64,000 bases of DNA, taken from the NCBI RefSeq assembly GCF_027409185.1, contig NC_084478.1:81513624-81577623 (forward strand), written 5' to 3'. This document shows, piece by piece, positions 35,638 through 47,085 of this stretch. Made by a program: the position numbers and the translations under genes. Position 1 is the stretch's first letter, and each line of letters starts with the position of its first letter. The notes beneath the pieces were generated by a model. It saw only the letters and a program-made list of their open reading frames with translations. It did not search any database and had not been told where the DNA came from. The DNA is from Cynocephalus volans. Taxonomy: Eukaryota > Chordata > Mammalia > Dermoptera > Cynocephalidae.

Positions 35638-35654
35638 AAAACAGGATTGTGCTA

Positions 35655-36500
35655 TGTAAGTTGATCAGTCTCTGAACGGGGTTCTGTGTAAGTTTATTCA
35701 TCACAGTTTTTATTTTTCTTGTGATCGCGGACATACCTGTGCACTCACATACCTATCCATGCATGTGGAAACATGAGGATGCTTTCGCTTTGTGTCTAGG
35801 TTTGTGTGCGTGAACAAATAACAAACCCTTGTTTTTGTAAGGCACTGAGATATACGGGCTCTTTGTCACCACAGTATAACCAACACTGTCATGACCCTAG
35901 CAGACTTGTTCATTGCACGTTTTAAACTGAAAACCACCTTATTCAATAACTGGGATTTTAAAAACATAGCTAGATAAGAAAATGGTAGAGGAAGAAAAGT
36001 AGGATATCTATTTGTTGAGCAATTAAGTACCTACCCTCTGCCTGGCATAGACTTTTCCAGTTGTCCAGAGAGCCACAAATCGTAATGCCTACAGGATATC
36101 GCAGATGTCAATGAGTAGGGCAGGCCAGATGGTCTCTGGTGAGCTAACAGTGCATGTTCTACCTAAGGGGGCAGCTGCTGCTTGGCCCTGGCCAATTGTT
36201 GCCATGCAGGAATGCGGACTCATTGTTGCCAAATCGACCTATTTTTCAAGAGAAGATGGAATTCTAGATTTCTATGTAAAATTACTCAATTTGTAAACGC
36301 TGGCTCAGGTTTCTTCTTTTAGCCCTCTATGTGGGCCCAATCAAACATCAACCCAGGACAGCTTTGGCTGATGGAATGCTAGTTTGATTCTAGTCCAATG
36401 TGAATTTTACAGTGGAGGAAACAGGCCAATCACAAAGGGAAGACTCAAAGTGAGGAAATGAATTAGACCCAGACCCCACTTTTGAAGGACCCATGAAATA
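35655..36500. other. No gene recognised (original 3' flank of the array)
   Basis: This segment continues the sequence interrupted by the L1 and is not repeated inside the array. Short ORFs only. A weak L2/MIR-like stretch occurs near 36005-36060. Confidence 0.4.
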
Positions 36501-36504
36501 TGAG

Positions 36505-36650
36505 GAGTCACTGCCTTTTATTTATTCTGTGCTCACTATGTGCTGAGCACTTACAGCCTCATAGCAACTCTGCAAGCTAAGCATTATTATTTCCATCTTT
36601 CGGATGAGGAAACATGCTCAAAGGGTGAAAGTGACTTGCACAAGTGTTTT
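36505..36650 (+). repeat. MIR/L2-type relic
   Basis: 'ctatgtgctgagcacttaca', then 'attatttccatctttcgga', 'gaggaaacatgctcaaag' and 'gtgacttgcacaag' follow the MIR order. Confidence 0.65.
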
Positions 36651-37606
36651 CTGGGAAATTTTTAGCCAAAAATTGGGGAAGACTCCCTTGTCTTTCCCTA
36701 AATTAGCCACTTATTTATAATTTTATATAGCATTGAATGAAAGATTCAAAACTTGAGGCAGCAGACATTAGTCAGAAGGGTTTTTCAAAAGTAGTTCCTC
36801 TGTTTCCTACTCTAGGTAACAATATGTAGTCATTGATCACAGCTTCCTTCCCTACACTTGTTTCCCAGTCCTGTGCTGAAGTTCCAAACAAGTTAAGAAC
36901 TGGAGACCCCCACCAGGCAGACAGAAAGTTCAATTGGACACACATGGACATGGACTCTTCCCTATGCTGTTACCTCCCTCCTTCTTCCCTTCGTCTTTTT
37001 CACCCAAGAAGATTGATGGTGATGACATCCAATTACAACTTGTCCTTTCTTTTCTGCGGCCTTGAAAAGTCAGGATTCTTATGTTCTCTATCCGATGGCA
37101 GAGAAACAAACATGCAAAATCCCTCAGGACTTGGAGTAAGACTGAGGACCATCTCATGCCTTCCGTCCTTCCCCAAAGTGATCTGTCACTTGAATAAATG
37201 ATCCCCAAACCTCTCTTTCTCCAGTGACAGATGGACAAGTCCACATATTCCTGGAGGATGGAAACAGCAGTACCTGAAAAGGAAGAAGATCCTGTGATAC
37301 AATTGTGTCCTAGGCACACCACAGTCCCATAGCTGACTTGAGTAAAAGACAAAGTATATTTTGGTTAAGGATGTGGCATGAGAAGAGGGAGGAACAGAGA
37401 AATACAAGGGTAATTCAAAAAGTTCATGTAAGGATTTGTACTGTCTCTCAATTCCATTTTTCCATGAACCACCATAAAGTGAGAAACACTGAGGGAAGAA
37501 GTGACAGACGTTGTGGGAAGGAGTGAGACCCTTCTCCCTGCACCTCTTCACTTTTCTGAGGCCCACCACCCTTTTCTGTACAGGGCTTTGTAGACCTGAC
37601 ACTGGT
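36650..37606. other. No gene recognised
   Basis: Overlapping ORFs of 120-155 codons occur on both strands (36833-37201 plus; 36930-37352 and 37186-37653 minus). Their products have no recognisable domain, and the longest runs into a CA repeat. I treat them as chance ORFs. Confidence 0.4.
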
Positions 37607-37626
37607 GACACACACACGCGCGCACA

Positions 37627-37657
<31 letters not shown>
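37607..37657 (+). repeat. (AC)n microsatellite with CG interruptions
   Basis: Alternating purine-pyrimidine run starting 'acacacacgcgcgcac' and continuing as (AC)n, potentially Z-DNA-forming. It directly precedes a SINE target site. Confidence 0.9.
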
Positions 37658-37660
<3 letters not shown>

Positions 37661-37671
37661 TCTGTAACTTG

Positions 37672-37763
37672 GTTTTTTGGGAAGCTGGCCAGTAAGGGGA
37701 TCCGAACCGATGACCTTGGGGTTATAAGGCTGTATTCTAGCCAACTGAGCTAATCGGGCAGCC
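37672..37763 (-). mobile_element. tRNA-Ile-like monomeric SINE
   Basis: On the minus strand it reads as a nearly full tRNA-Ile-like body: 'gggctgcccgattagctcag' (A box), 'ccttataaccccaaggtca' (anticodon arm region with TAT), 'ggttcggatccccttactgg' (B box), then a short A-rich tail. The direct repeat 'tgctctgtaactt' flanks it (37658-37670 and 37764-37776). Confidence 0.88.
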
Positions 37764-37779
37764 CTGCTCTGTAACTTTT

Positions 37780-39100
37780 TATAAAGTCTCTTCATGGCAT
37801 ATTTTGGGCATCTTAAGACATCTTCGTAAATGTTAAATATCAAACGTTTTTTGTGTACTTTGTCGTGTACTACCGCAGTTCACAGATTTAAATCATCACT
37901 GTATAGAGCACTCTGAGTTACGTCTTGACTCTTGTATGTTAGGTAACAATATTGGTTAGATCTGAGTATATCCACCACATCAGAGTATCTGCAGAGCAGA
38001 TGGATCAATTTCAAGAAGCAGCGTGCAAGTAAAGGTTTAGCAACAGGCTCTCAGGGGGAAAGGGGTTGGGGGAAATGCCCTAAGTTGTCACATTTGCTGA
38101 TGTCAGGATACCAAAGTGGTGTCAATGAATGCAGAGTTGGGAAGAGATGTATTTTCACCACGCAGATACAGTAAATGTAAATAACCTCAAGGACATTGAT
38201 AATAGTAAAATGTAGGAAAATAATTGGGGATTGATGAGTTTCGAGCATGCGTTATGTCTGTCTTCTATGTAATGGATGTGATTGTTAGTTTATATAATTT
38301 AGTTTTTATTAATGGCCGTATTTTACAACTGGCTCACAAAAGTCCTGACAAGTTAACAGTTGGCTCTTATGCTCCAGTAAAAACCAGCTCCAGCACTCCA
38401 CTTCTTTCAACCCCTGGCCAGGAAGAATTCTCTTCCCAAGTAGGTTCCACTAATACTGCAGGGCCACAAAGGGCTGCTACTACTGGTTTCTTACCAAGAA
38501 CAGCCTAAAGTGTGTGGCAAAGTATTATTTTTTAGTGAAAACTGGAAAGATCTTGGACAAATACTGAGCAAAATAAATACTCGAAAGCATTTATGTGGGA
38601 ATGTGGGTCTTGGAGGGGGCCAAAGTTGGGTAGAGTTGAGTGGTAGGGACATAAGAATTAGAAAAACACATACAGGGGTATATTCAGCAGATTTCTTAAA
38701 GGCTAAAGGAATGGGGGCGACTCATGTTACCTGGCCATTGGACCTGTATCTCTCATTAGAGAGACAGACGTTCATTACTCTCCCTCCTCCTGCTTATATA
38801 AATGTTGCATAAGCTACACAATCTTCTCCACCTTGCCTTTTTTCACTTAAGAATATACCTTGAGGCTACTTGCTTGCGAAGTTGAGAACAGTGATATTCC
38901 AGTGAATGGATGTATTGAGCACACTATAATGCGTCGTCTGAAGTATTTAAAGCCACACATGCAGAAAAAGTTTCTAAAAACTCTACTTGCTCCCCACATT
39001 GAAAACTGTGTTATTTCAGGGAACAAAATGTGGTAGCCAAAGTGCGATGCATGTGAAGTGTTTAAAGACACATGATTTTAAGAAATTACTATAAATGAAG
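37780..39100. other. No gene recognised
   Basis: A 94-codon ORF at 38224-38508 and a 100-codon ORF at 38510-38812 lack known domains and splice context. I see no nameable repeats. Confidence 0.4.
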
Positions 39101-40010
39101 AAAGAAAACTCAAAATCACTCTATAGTGTTTTGTAGAGACATCCCTCATTCTTCTCAATAGATAGAGAGTACTCCACCGTGTGAATGTACCATAGCTTTG
39201 TTAACTAGTCTTCTATTGACAGACACTTTAGTTGTTTTTATTCTTGTTATTACAAATATTGCTGCAATGAATAGCCTTGTGACATAATCTTTACTAGTTT
39301 TTAATCACTATATCTTTGGCATTTATCCATAGATGTACTATTGCTACTTAAGGAATAAAAACACGAGTTATCTTTCTCATTACTGTCAAAACCCCCTTCA
39401 TAAAGGTTGTGCCACTTGCCTTTTCCCCATCAATATCTGAAAGAGAAAGTTTTCCCAGAGTCTCACCAGTAGTGTTACCAGACTTGAATTTTGCCCACCT
39501 CTTGGCGTTAAATGATATATCGGTACATATTTTTACTTGCATTTCCCTTGATACGAGCAAGGTTGCACATCTTTTGCATATGGTTAAGAGCCATTCCTGT
39601 TTTATTTTTTCTTATGGGCTGTCAGTTCAGTTTATATTTTTGGCCTTTTTTTTTTCTTTTCAAAAATGTTCTTTATGTCTTAGAGATATATTAGGGCATT
39701 AGCTTTTTTTTCTCTGACATAAGTTGCAAATAATTTTCCCTGTTTGTCATGTATCTTTTTACCATGGCTGTGATGTTTTTTTTTTTCTTTTTGCTGTGCA
39801 AAAGCATTTTATGTTTATTTAGTCAACATTATCAACAGCTTGCCTTATTTCTTCTGAATTTTCAGTCATAGCTGGGAAAGATTTCCCATTCTTGAGGTAG
39901 AGAGAAACATGTCCTGTAAGTGCCTATGTGGTTTCATTCTTTACATTTTAAATTCCAGTCCATTTAAAATTCATCCTCTTATATGATGTGAGGAAGAAAT
40001 GAAGTTATTC
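39100..40010 (-). mobile_element. Old L1 3' end
   Basis: Minus-strand L1-type sequence: 'gaatgtaccatagctttgtt' near 39183, 'attgctgcaatgaatagcc' near 39259, 'ttttgctgtgcaaaagc' near 39788. It is heavily decayed. Confidence 0.55.
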
Positions 40011-41592
40011 CAAACTTCCCCATGGGAGTGAAATCAGCATGGTGGCAGTTAAGGAAGCTGCAGGCCCTGCTTCCTCCACAGAGACGTTGAGTTGAAAACA
40101 ATATACGGACTAGAATACCTCTACAAGAGCCGCAGCGATCAGTTGAGAAGCTTCATTCAGCACACAGGCCACTGAAAAACCAAGAATGGATTTCAGCAAA
40201 ATAGGGAGGAAAATTCCCGGTGTTTGGCCCACTTGTTTGTGCCCCTCGTCCTGTCTGGCACAGCGTGGAGCAACCGGGAAGAAATTTCTAATACTGGGAT
40301 CCTCCTTTGGAACGGAGATGAAAGAGTGGACAGTGATCTAATGTTCTGGCTTGGCTGGGCGCTGCTGGAGGGACTGGCTTCTGTCTCATGAAGGCTGAAG
40401 CAACCTGAGGCAGAGCTTGGAAGCTCCTGAAAACAGAGGAGAGTAGCACGTTAGAGCTGCAGTAATGCAGGCAGAAGCCAGGAGGAGCAAGAGATCAGAA
40501 AAGGTTTGAGAGGTCCTAGACCCTCCAGCCAACTGGTGAAGGTCTTCCTATGCACCGAGCCATTATGCAAAGACTGGGAGAGGTGGTTATTTTCTCAAAT
40601 GCCCAAATCCCAACATAAGATTGCAAGGCATACATATCAACAGGGAAACATGGCTCCGTCAAAGAAATAAAACAAAACTCCAGGAGCCAACCCTTAAAAA
40701 ACGCAGGTCTATGAGCTGCCTGACAAAGAATCTAAAATACCTGTCATAAACATGTCCAATGAGCTAAAAGCACAGACAGACAACTGAATAAAATCGGAAA
40801 AAATATGCACGAACACAATGAGAATATTGACAAAGAAATAAGAACTACAAAAAAGAGCCATGCAGATTGTGGAGATAAATACAATAATTTAACTGAAAAA
40901 TTCATTAACAACACACTTGATAGGGCAGAAAAAAACTATTATCAAACTTGAAAACAGGTCATTTTAAATCATTGAGTCAGAGGAGCAAAAGAAAAAAAGG
41001 CTGAATTAAAGTGAAAAGAGCCTAAAACTTATGGGACTACTATCAGGTGGACCAGTACATGCACTATGGTAATCTCAGTAGAGAAAGAGATGGAGAGTGC
41101 CCACTTGACGAAGTAATGACTGAAAACTTCTCAAGTCTGGGGAAAGAAATGGACCTACACATGCAAGAAGCTCAAATAACTCCAACAAGTTTAAATCAAG
41201 AGAATCACTCTGAGACACATTATACTCAAACTAACTAAAGTTTATAGACAGGGAGATAATCTCAAAAGCAGCAAGAGAAAAGCATTTTGTCACATACGAG
41301 ACTGATTCCATAAGATTATCAGTGGGTTTCTGGGCAAAAACTTTGCAGACCAGAAGGGAGTGGAAAGATATAGTCAAAGTGCTTAAATTAAAAAACAAAA
41401 AAACAAAAAACTTTTGACAAAGAACACTGACTCTGGAACAATGGTTCTTTAAGAGTGAAGGAAAAATAATAACTTTTAAAGATAAGCAAAAGCTGAGGGA
41501 GTTCATTACCAGTAGACATGCTCTGTAAGAAATGCTAAATAGAGCCCTTCAAGTGGAAACAAAAGGGCCATAGACAGCAACATGTTGCCTTC

Positions 41593-41630
41593 TGAGTAAA
41601 AGTCCAAGTCTCTACTGATTGAGCCATCCA
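41593..41630 (-). pseudogene. tRNA-Lys 5'-half-like fragment
   Basis: The complement reads 'tggatggctcaatcagtaga' and then 'gacttggactttta', resembling the 5' half of tRNA-Lys(TTT) up to the anticodon. It is joined directly to L1 ORF2 sequence ('aagacttcaaaagc'). A similar junction occurs at 42.65 kb. Several mismatches make the assignment moderate. Confidence 0.45.
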
Positions 41631-41773
41631 GTCTTGAAGACTTCAAAAGCACAAGGAAACAAAACCAAAACAGTGAAAAGGGACTACATCAAAATAAAAA
41701 GCTTATGCACAGCAAAGGAAGCAATCAAAGTAAACATATGAACAAACATAGTAAACCAATAAGGTTGTAATAT

Positions 41774-42442
41774 TGTTGGAGTGAGAGAGACTGAAGCCAT
41801 GTTGGGGCACAAAACTGCCTGGACGGCAGTGGGGGTGTGGTGGTCGTGGGGGGGCGGGCGGATTTAAAAAGGACAGTTTATTCTTCTCTCCACTCTTTCT
41901 TCCCACCCTTGACTTTCTTATCTTACTTGCTAAATAGGAAAAGAAGGCTAAGAAGCTAATAAATGCTTTGCAAAACTAACAGTTCTTTCTTTGAGACTTG
42001 TAGAGTTTTGAGAAATGATCAAGGCCAAATGACTGGAAGCTGACCTTGGGTGCCAGCCAAGTCAACCAGAGCTCTGTGAAGTGAAACGATGCAAAAGACT
42101 TTGCAGGACAGTTGATTCTACTCTGGAGCAAATAGAAATCTTGCAGGGTCCTGAGATAATAGCAAAGATAAGAACAGAAACAGATGAGGCTTTGGAGAGA
42201 CCTTGTATCTGACTCTCATAGACACGGACCCCTCCTAGCTCATATCGCCTTCTCTCATGCTTGTCACATCCCATGTTCCATTCCCTCAACCCTCCCTTTA
42301 AGAAACTCCTTAAATCTAAATCTTACCAATTCCTTCAGCAGAATACATCTGCTTTTCTAACACCAACCATTTGGTTTCCACGTCTTTTTTTCTTTCTTTC
42401 TTTCTTTCTCAAGGGGACAGGCAGCCAGACCTGAGTTCGGCA
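41774..42442 (+). mobile_element. Possible solo LTR (ERV class I type)
   Basis: Starts TGTTGG and ends CGGCA. It contains a G-rich central tract, a C-rich segment ('caaccctccctttaag') and a terminal (TTTC)n stretch (42386-42410) before 'ctgagttcggca', a layout typical of class I LTRs. It interrupts the ancient L1. A target-site duplication is not clear. Confidence 0.45.
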
Positions 42443-42651
42443 ATGATATTGATGTATAAAATTTAAATGACAAAGCATAAACTGCAACTATAAATCTATG
42501 TTAGTGGGTATACAATATATAAAGATGTAACTTGTGACATGAATGATATAAATGACTGAGGGAGGAGTTGCTGTAAATTAGTATAGTCTTTCTGTGCAAT
42601 TGAAGTTAAGCTATCAGTGTAAAATAGAATGCCAGAAATTTTAATATCCCC

Positions 42652-42694
42652 TTACATTAAAAGTCCAAGGCTCTTCTGATTGAGCTATCCACGC
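42652..42694 (-). pseudogene. tRNA-Lys 5'-half-like fragment, second instance
   Basis: The complement reads 'ggatagctcaatcagaagag' and then 'ccttggacttttaa', about 80% like the tRNA-Lys(TTT) 5' half and stopping at the anticodon. As at 41.6 kb, it is followed by L1 ORF2 starting 'aagacttcaaaagca'. Confidence 0.5.
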
Positions 42695-42720
42695 TCCAAG
42701 ACTTCAAAAGCATAGGCAAC

Positions 42721-42763
42721 GGGAGGCGTTGGTTGTATAGTGGTGAGCATAGCTGCCTTCCAA
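42721..42763 (+). pseudogene. Tailless retro-inserted tRNA-Gly(TCC) 5' half
   Basis: 42725-42763 matches the 5' half of tRNA-Gly(TCC) with one mismatch in about 38 positions: 'gcgttggttgtatagtggtg', then 'agcatagctgccttccaa', ending at the anticodon. It is flanked by the 16-bp direct repeat 'caaaagcataggcaac' (42705-42720 and 42761-42776), which is L1 ORF2 target sequence. There is no poly(A), and four extra bases (ggga) precede the tRNA 5' end. Confidence 0.85.
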
Positions 42764-43278
42764 AAGCATAGGCAACAAAAGTGAGAACAGATGAATGGGA
42801 CCAAATAAAAACTAAAAATCTTCTGCACGGCAAAGGAAACAATCAACAGACTGAAGTGGCAGCCTGCAGAATGGGAGAAAATATTTGCAAACTATTCGTC
42901 TGACGAGGGACTAATATCCAGAATATACAACAGAAAGATAAATGCTACATGTTCTCACTCATATCGTATGTGGGAGGTATAAAAGTTGAGCTCCTAGAAG
43001 TGGAGAGTACAATTGTAGTTACTAGAATCTGGGAAGGGTAGGAAGGAGGCAGGGGATAGGGAGAGGTTGATTCAGTGAGTACAAACTTACAGCCAGACAG
43101 AAAAAAAATAAGTTATGGTGTTCTATAATAGTGCTATGTGTCTATTATTAACAATAATTTATTATATGTTTGGAAATGGCTAGGAGAGAGGTACTCAAGT
43201 ATTCTCAACACAGAAAAAGGATAAATGTTTGCAGAGATGGATATGCTAATTACCTTGATTTAATCATCACACATTGCA

Positions 43279-43857
43279 TATGTGATGTTTAATTTTAGGT
43301 GTCAACTTGACTAGATTAAGGAATACCTAGAAACCCGGTAAAGCATTATTTTGGGGTGTGTCTGTGAGGGTGTTTCCAGAGGAGATTAGCATGTGAACCT
43401 GAGTGGAGTAGGTGAGGGAAGATTCACCCTCAGTATGGGTGGGCACCGTCTAATCTGCTGGGGGGCTGGGGGCCAGGAGAGAACAGAAATAGAGGAAAAG
43501 GTGAATCTATCATTCTATTCACCGAAGCTGGGATACACTCTTCTCTCCTGTCCATGAACATCAGGACCCCAGGCTCTTCAGCCTTGGGTTCCAGGACTTA
43601 CACCAGTGGCACTCCCAGACTCTTGGGCCTTTGGCCTCTGACTGAGAATTATACCATCAGCTTCCCTGGTTCTGAGGCTTTTGGGCTTGGACTGAACCAT
43701 GCTACAGGTATTCCAGGGTCTCCAGTCTGCAGAGGGCCTATCTTGGGACTTCTCCACCTTCATAATCATGTGAGTCAATTTCCCCAGTAAATCACCTCTC
43801 ATATATCTGTATACATGTCCTATTGTTTCTGTCTCTCTGGAGAACCCTACTAACACA
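43279..43857 (+). mobile_element. Medium-reiterated element, family not assigned
   Basis: Contains 'gtgtcaacttgactagatta' near its start, 'gtgtctgtgagggtgtttcc' near 43358, C/T-rich units around 'ggttctgaggcttttgg', and 'ctctctggagaaccctacta' at its end. Relatives on the opposite strand lie at 48.16 and 57.1 kb, with a plus-strand stub at 60.38 kb. I recognise the repeat but do not trust my memory of its name. Confidence 0.65.
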
Positions 43858-45204
43858 GTATACATGTATCAAAATATCACTTTGCACCCCATAAATATGT
43901 ACAGCTATTACAAGTTAATAAATAAATAAATAGACATAAGAATGCAAATAAAAATTTAGTGTGTTTTAGGTAATTTCCATGATAATGACAAATAAAACAT
44001 CTACAAAATACCCGTAAAAGACAATGAGAAGGGAGTCGAAGCATATCACTAGAAAAAAATCAACAAAACACAGATGAAAGCAATAAGAGAAGAAAGGAGG
44101 AACAAAGATAAGCTACGAAACATACAGAAAACAATTTTAAAACGGCTATATTGAATCCTTCCCTATCAGTAATTACTTTCAATGTAACTGGATCAAAAAC
44201 CCTAAACAAAAGGCATAGATTGGCTGAAAAGATTTTACAAAATCAAGATCCATCTATGTGTTGTCTACTAGACACTAACTTTGCATCTAAGGATGAACAT
44301 AGGCTAAAAGGGAAAGGATTGAAAAAGACATTCTATGCAAATGATAGTCAAAAGAGATCAGGGGTAGATATGCTACCTCAGGAAAAATAGACTTTAAATC
44401 AAAAACAGCTAGAAGACACAAAGAAGAGTGCTAAATGATGGTAAAAGGATCAATTCACCAAGAATATGTTACAATTATAAATATTTATGCACCAAACCCC
44501 AGAGTTCCCAAATATATGAAGCAAACTTTAACACAATGGAAGGGCAAAATAGACAGCCATATAATTGAGTAGAAGACTTCAATACCCTGCTTTAGCTGAT
44601 GGATAGTACAAACAGTGCATCCATAAACAAATACAGAATTGAACTACACTATAGACCAATTGGACCTCAAAGAGAGTCACAGAGCATTTATCGAGAACAG
44701 CAGAATGCACATTCTTCTCAAGAGCGCATGGAATGTTCTCGCAGAAAGACTTCATCCTGGGCCACAGAACAAGTCTTAACAGATTCACGAAGGTTCATAA
44801 AATACAAAGTAACTTTTCTAATCATACTAGAATGAATCTAGAAGTCAATAACATGAGGAAAATTTGAAAATTTACAAAAACGAGGAAATTCAACAGAACA
44901 GTGTTATACAGCCACCGAGTCAAAGCGAAAAGTCACAAGAGAAATTAGAAAATACTTTGAGGTAAATTAAAATGAAATCATAACATAGCAAAACTTATGA
45001 GATACAGTGCAATTTGCGCTGAAGGGGGATTTTATAGCTGTAAATGCATACATTTAAAAAGGAAATATTTCAAATCAATGAATTAATTTTTCACCTCAGG
45101 AAACTAGAAAAAGAAGGATAAACCCAAGCCAGCAGAAAGTTGAAAAGATAAATTAAGGAACAGAAAAAACAATAGAAAATGTTAATGAACAACCATTAAA
45201 AAGC

Positions 45205-47085
45205 AACAACTGCCAAGCTGGGGCTGCTAGAGCTCAGGGGAAGAGGAGGCGAGACCTGAAGAATTCATGAAGGCTGGAGAAGCCACAATGAGAGAAAGAA
45301 AGGACCACGGTGACCGTTTCGAGCCCTAGCCACTTCAAGGCTGGTCCTGGTGAGCACACGGAGCAAGAGATGTCAAAACCTGCAGCTGTGCCCTTCCTAT
45401 GAAGTAGCTTGGGGGCTGCACATAGGAGTGAGGGACCACAGACAACTGAAAAAAGAACCATTCAGAGGCCAGTGAGTCATCACAAGGGCCTGGCACCTGG
45501 GAAGTGTTTGGAGTGCAGACAGTGGGGGAGATGGGCCCCATGGGGGGTCACTGGGGCACAGCATGGACAGCTGCTCTGCCCTCCAATCAGTGTAGACTGG
45601 TCAGGAATATAGAACTGCAGGGGGTGCAGTTTGCTGAAAGGACTCAGGCTCAGGCCAGAGTTTCCACACAACCCAGGTGTACCGGACCTCACAAGACCTG
45701 GAAGTGCTTGCAAGGTCAACAGTTAAAACCTGAGCTTCACAAAAAGCCTTCCCCAGAGAATCAGCAGCAAAGCAGCAATTTATCCCAAACACGGGGCTCA
45801 AGTGCTGGTTCCCTTAGGAAGTTCCCCCATTTTAGAAGTAAGCAAAGGGCAACAAATTAGTTCCAGTGCAGAATTTAAGTGTTGGGAACAGAGTATAATC
45901 CCACACAGAACTGAAAGAAAAAATAAAATACCCACAGATAAGAGACAAAGTTTGACATTAACCAGTAAAGGTCTAACATCACCAAAGAACACCTATAAAA
46001 CCTAGAAGTACTGCAAGCCCCCTAGGCTCCCAAGCTGGGATGGGGGCAGGGCTGAGGGCCTCAGCCACACACCCCCAATGACCACATCCTGCCCAGTGAC
46101 TTCTACTAGGCTTCTGCAAGAAGCACCCTGGGATCCCAAGTCAGGGCAAGAGGAACCAAAGGCTTCAGCCACACACCCCCGATGTCTGTATCCGGCCCAC
46201 CGAGGACCACTGAGCCACCACCAGAAGCACCCTGGGCTCCTGAGCCAGGGTGATGCAGGGCTGACCTAAGCCACGCCCCCTGACTTCCACATCCATCCCA
46301 GAGATGATCTACGAGCCACTGGTAGAAGGTCCCTGGGCTCCCCTGCCAGAATGATGAGGGTCCCACAGGCCTCGATCACACACCCCCTCCTTCCTCCTTC
46401 TCCCATCCTATCCCCTTCCCCCACCCTATCCCCTTCCCCTTCTCCACTCCCCCTCCCCGCCAACTGCTCTGCAACAGCATCCTATTATTTTTTTAAGTTT
46501 AGTTATTTATTAATATTATTTCTTTTACATTCTATGATGTTGTTGTGGAGCAGTTGTGGGGAAGGGGCAGAGGGAAAGGGGGAAGGAGATAGGGTGGGAG
46601 GAGGAAGGATGAGGGAAAGGGTTGAGGCCTGTGGCAGCCCCCTCATTCCTGCAGGGGAGACCTGATGGCTTCCAGCGGTGGCTTGGTCATAGCTGGGCTG
46701 GGTGCAGATGTCAGGGGGGCGTGCTTGAAGCCCTCACCCCCCATCACCCTAGCTCGGGAGCCTGGGGTGCTTCCTGCAGCAGCTTGTTGGTCACCACTGG
46801 GCTGGTTGCAGGTGTCGGGGAGGTGTGGCCAAGGCCCTCCTTCCCCCACTACCCCAACTTGGGAGAACAACATCTTAGAATGTAAAAAAATTAATAATAA
46901 TTCATTCATTCATTAAAATAATAAATAAATAAAAACAAAAATCTTGGAAAGGACTCAAATTTCCATTAACGTACGAATGGGTAAATGATTCATTGTAATG
47001 TACATTGAATATGGTGTTATAACTATTCATTGAACTGCATTCAATAGAGTAAATAAAACTTAGCTACATGATTATTAATAAAAAG
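45205..47085 (+). mobile_element. GC-rich composite element with ~104-bp tandem repeat
   Basis: Inserted within ancient L1 ORF2: 'gaaaatgttaatgaa' occurs before it (about 45175) and after it (about 47097). The left part (45205-46000) is unassigned. It continues into 'aataaaatacccacagataa', then four ~104-bp GC-rich units beginning near 46062, 46166, 46268 and 46373 (each with 'cagccacacaccccc'-like and 'agaagcaccctgggct'-like motifs). A C-rich tract and an A/T-rich segment follow, then similar units in reverse orientation (about 46640-46860). The second copy is at 52.83 kb. Confidence 0.6.

Larger units (their letters stand above)
42690..43935 (+). mobile_element. L1 3' portion, interrupted by a repeat
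   Basis: ORF2 3' sequence ('aatcttctgcacggcaaagg' near 42817, 'tgggagaaaatatttgcaaa' near 42871) with an internal deletion near 42930, then a 3' UTR to 43278. It resumes at 43858 ('gtatacatgtatcaaaatat') and ends in (taaa)n near 43930. The element at 43279-43857 interrupts it. Confidence 0.7.

Noticed and set aside
36833-37653. Overlapping 122-155-codon frames on both strands near 37 kb
   Set aside because: There is no domain, no splice pattern, and the minus-strand frame is partly made of the CA repeat.
37672-37763. Functional tRNA-Ile gene
   Set aside because: It has target-site duplications and a tail, the cloverleaf is imperfect ('gattagctcagttggctag' but mispaired stems) and the sequence extends beyond a tRNA end. 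It is a SINE.
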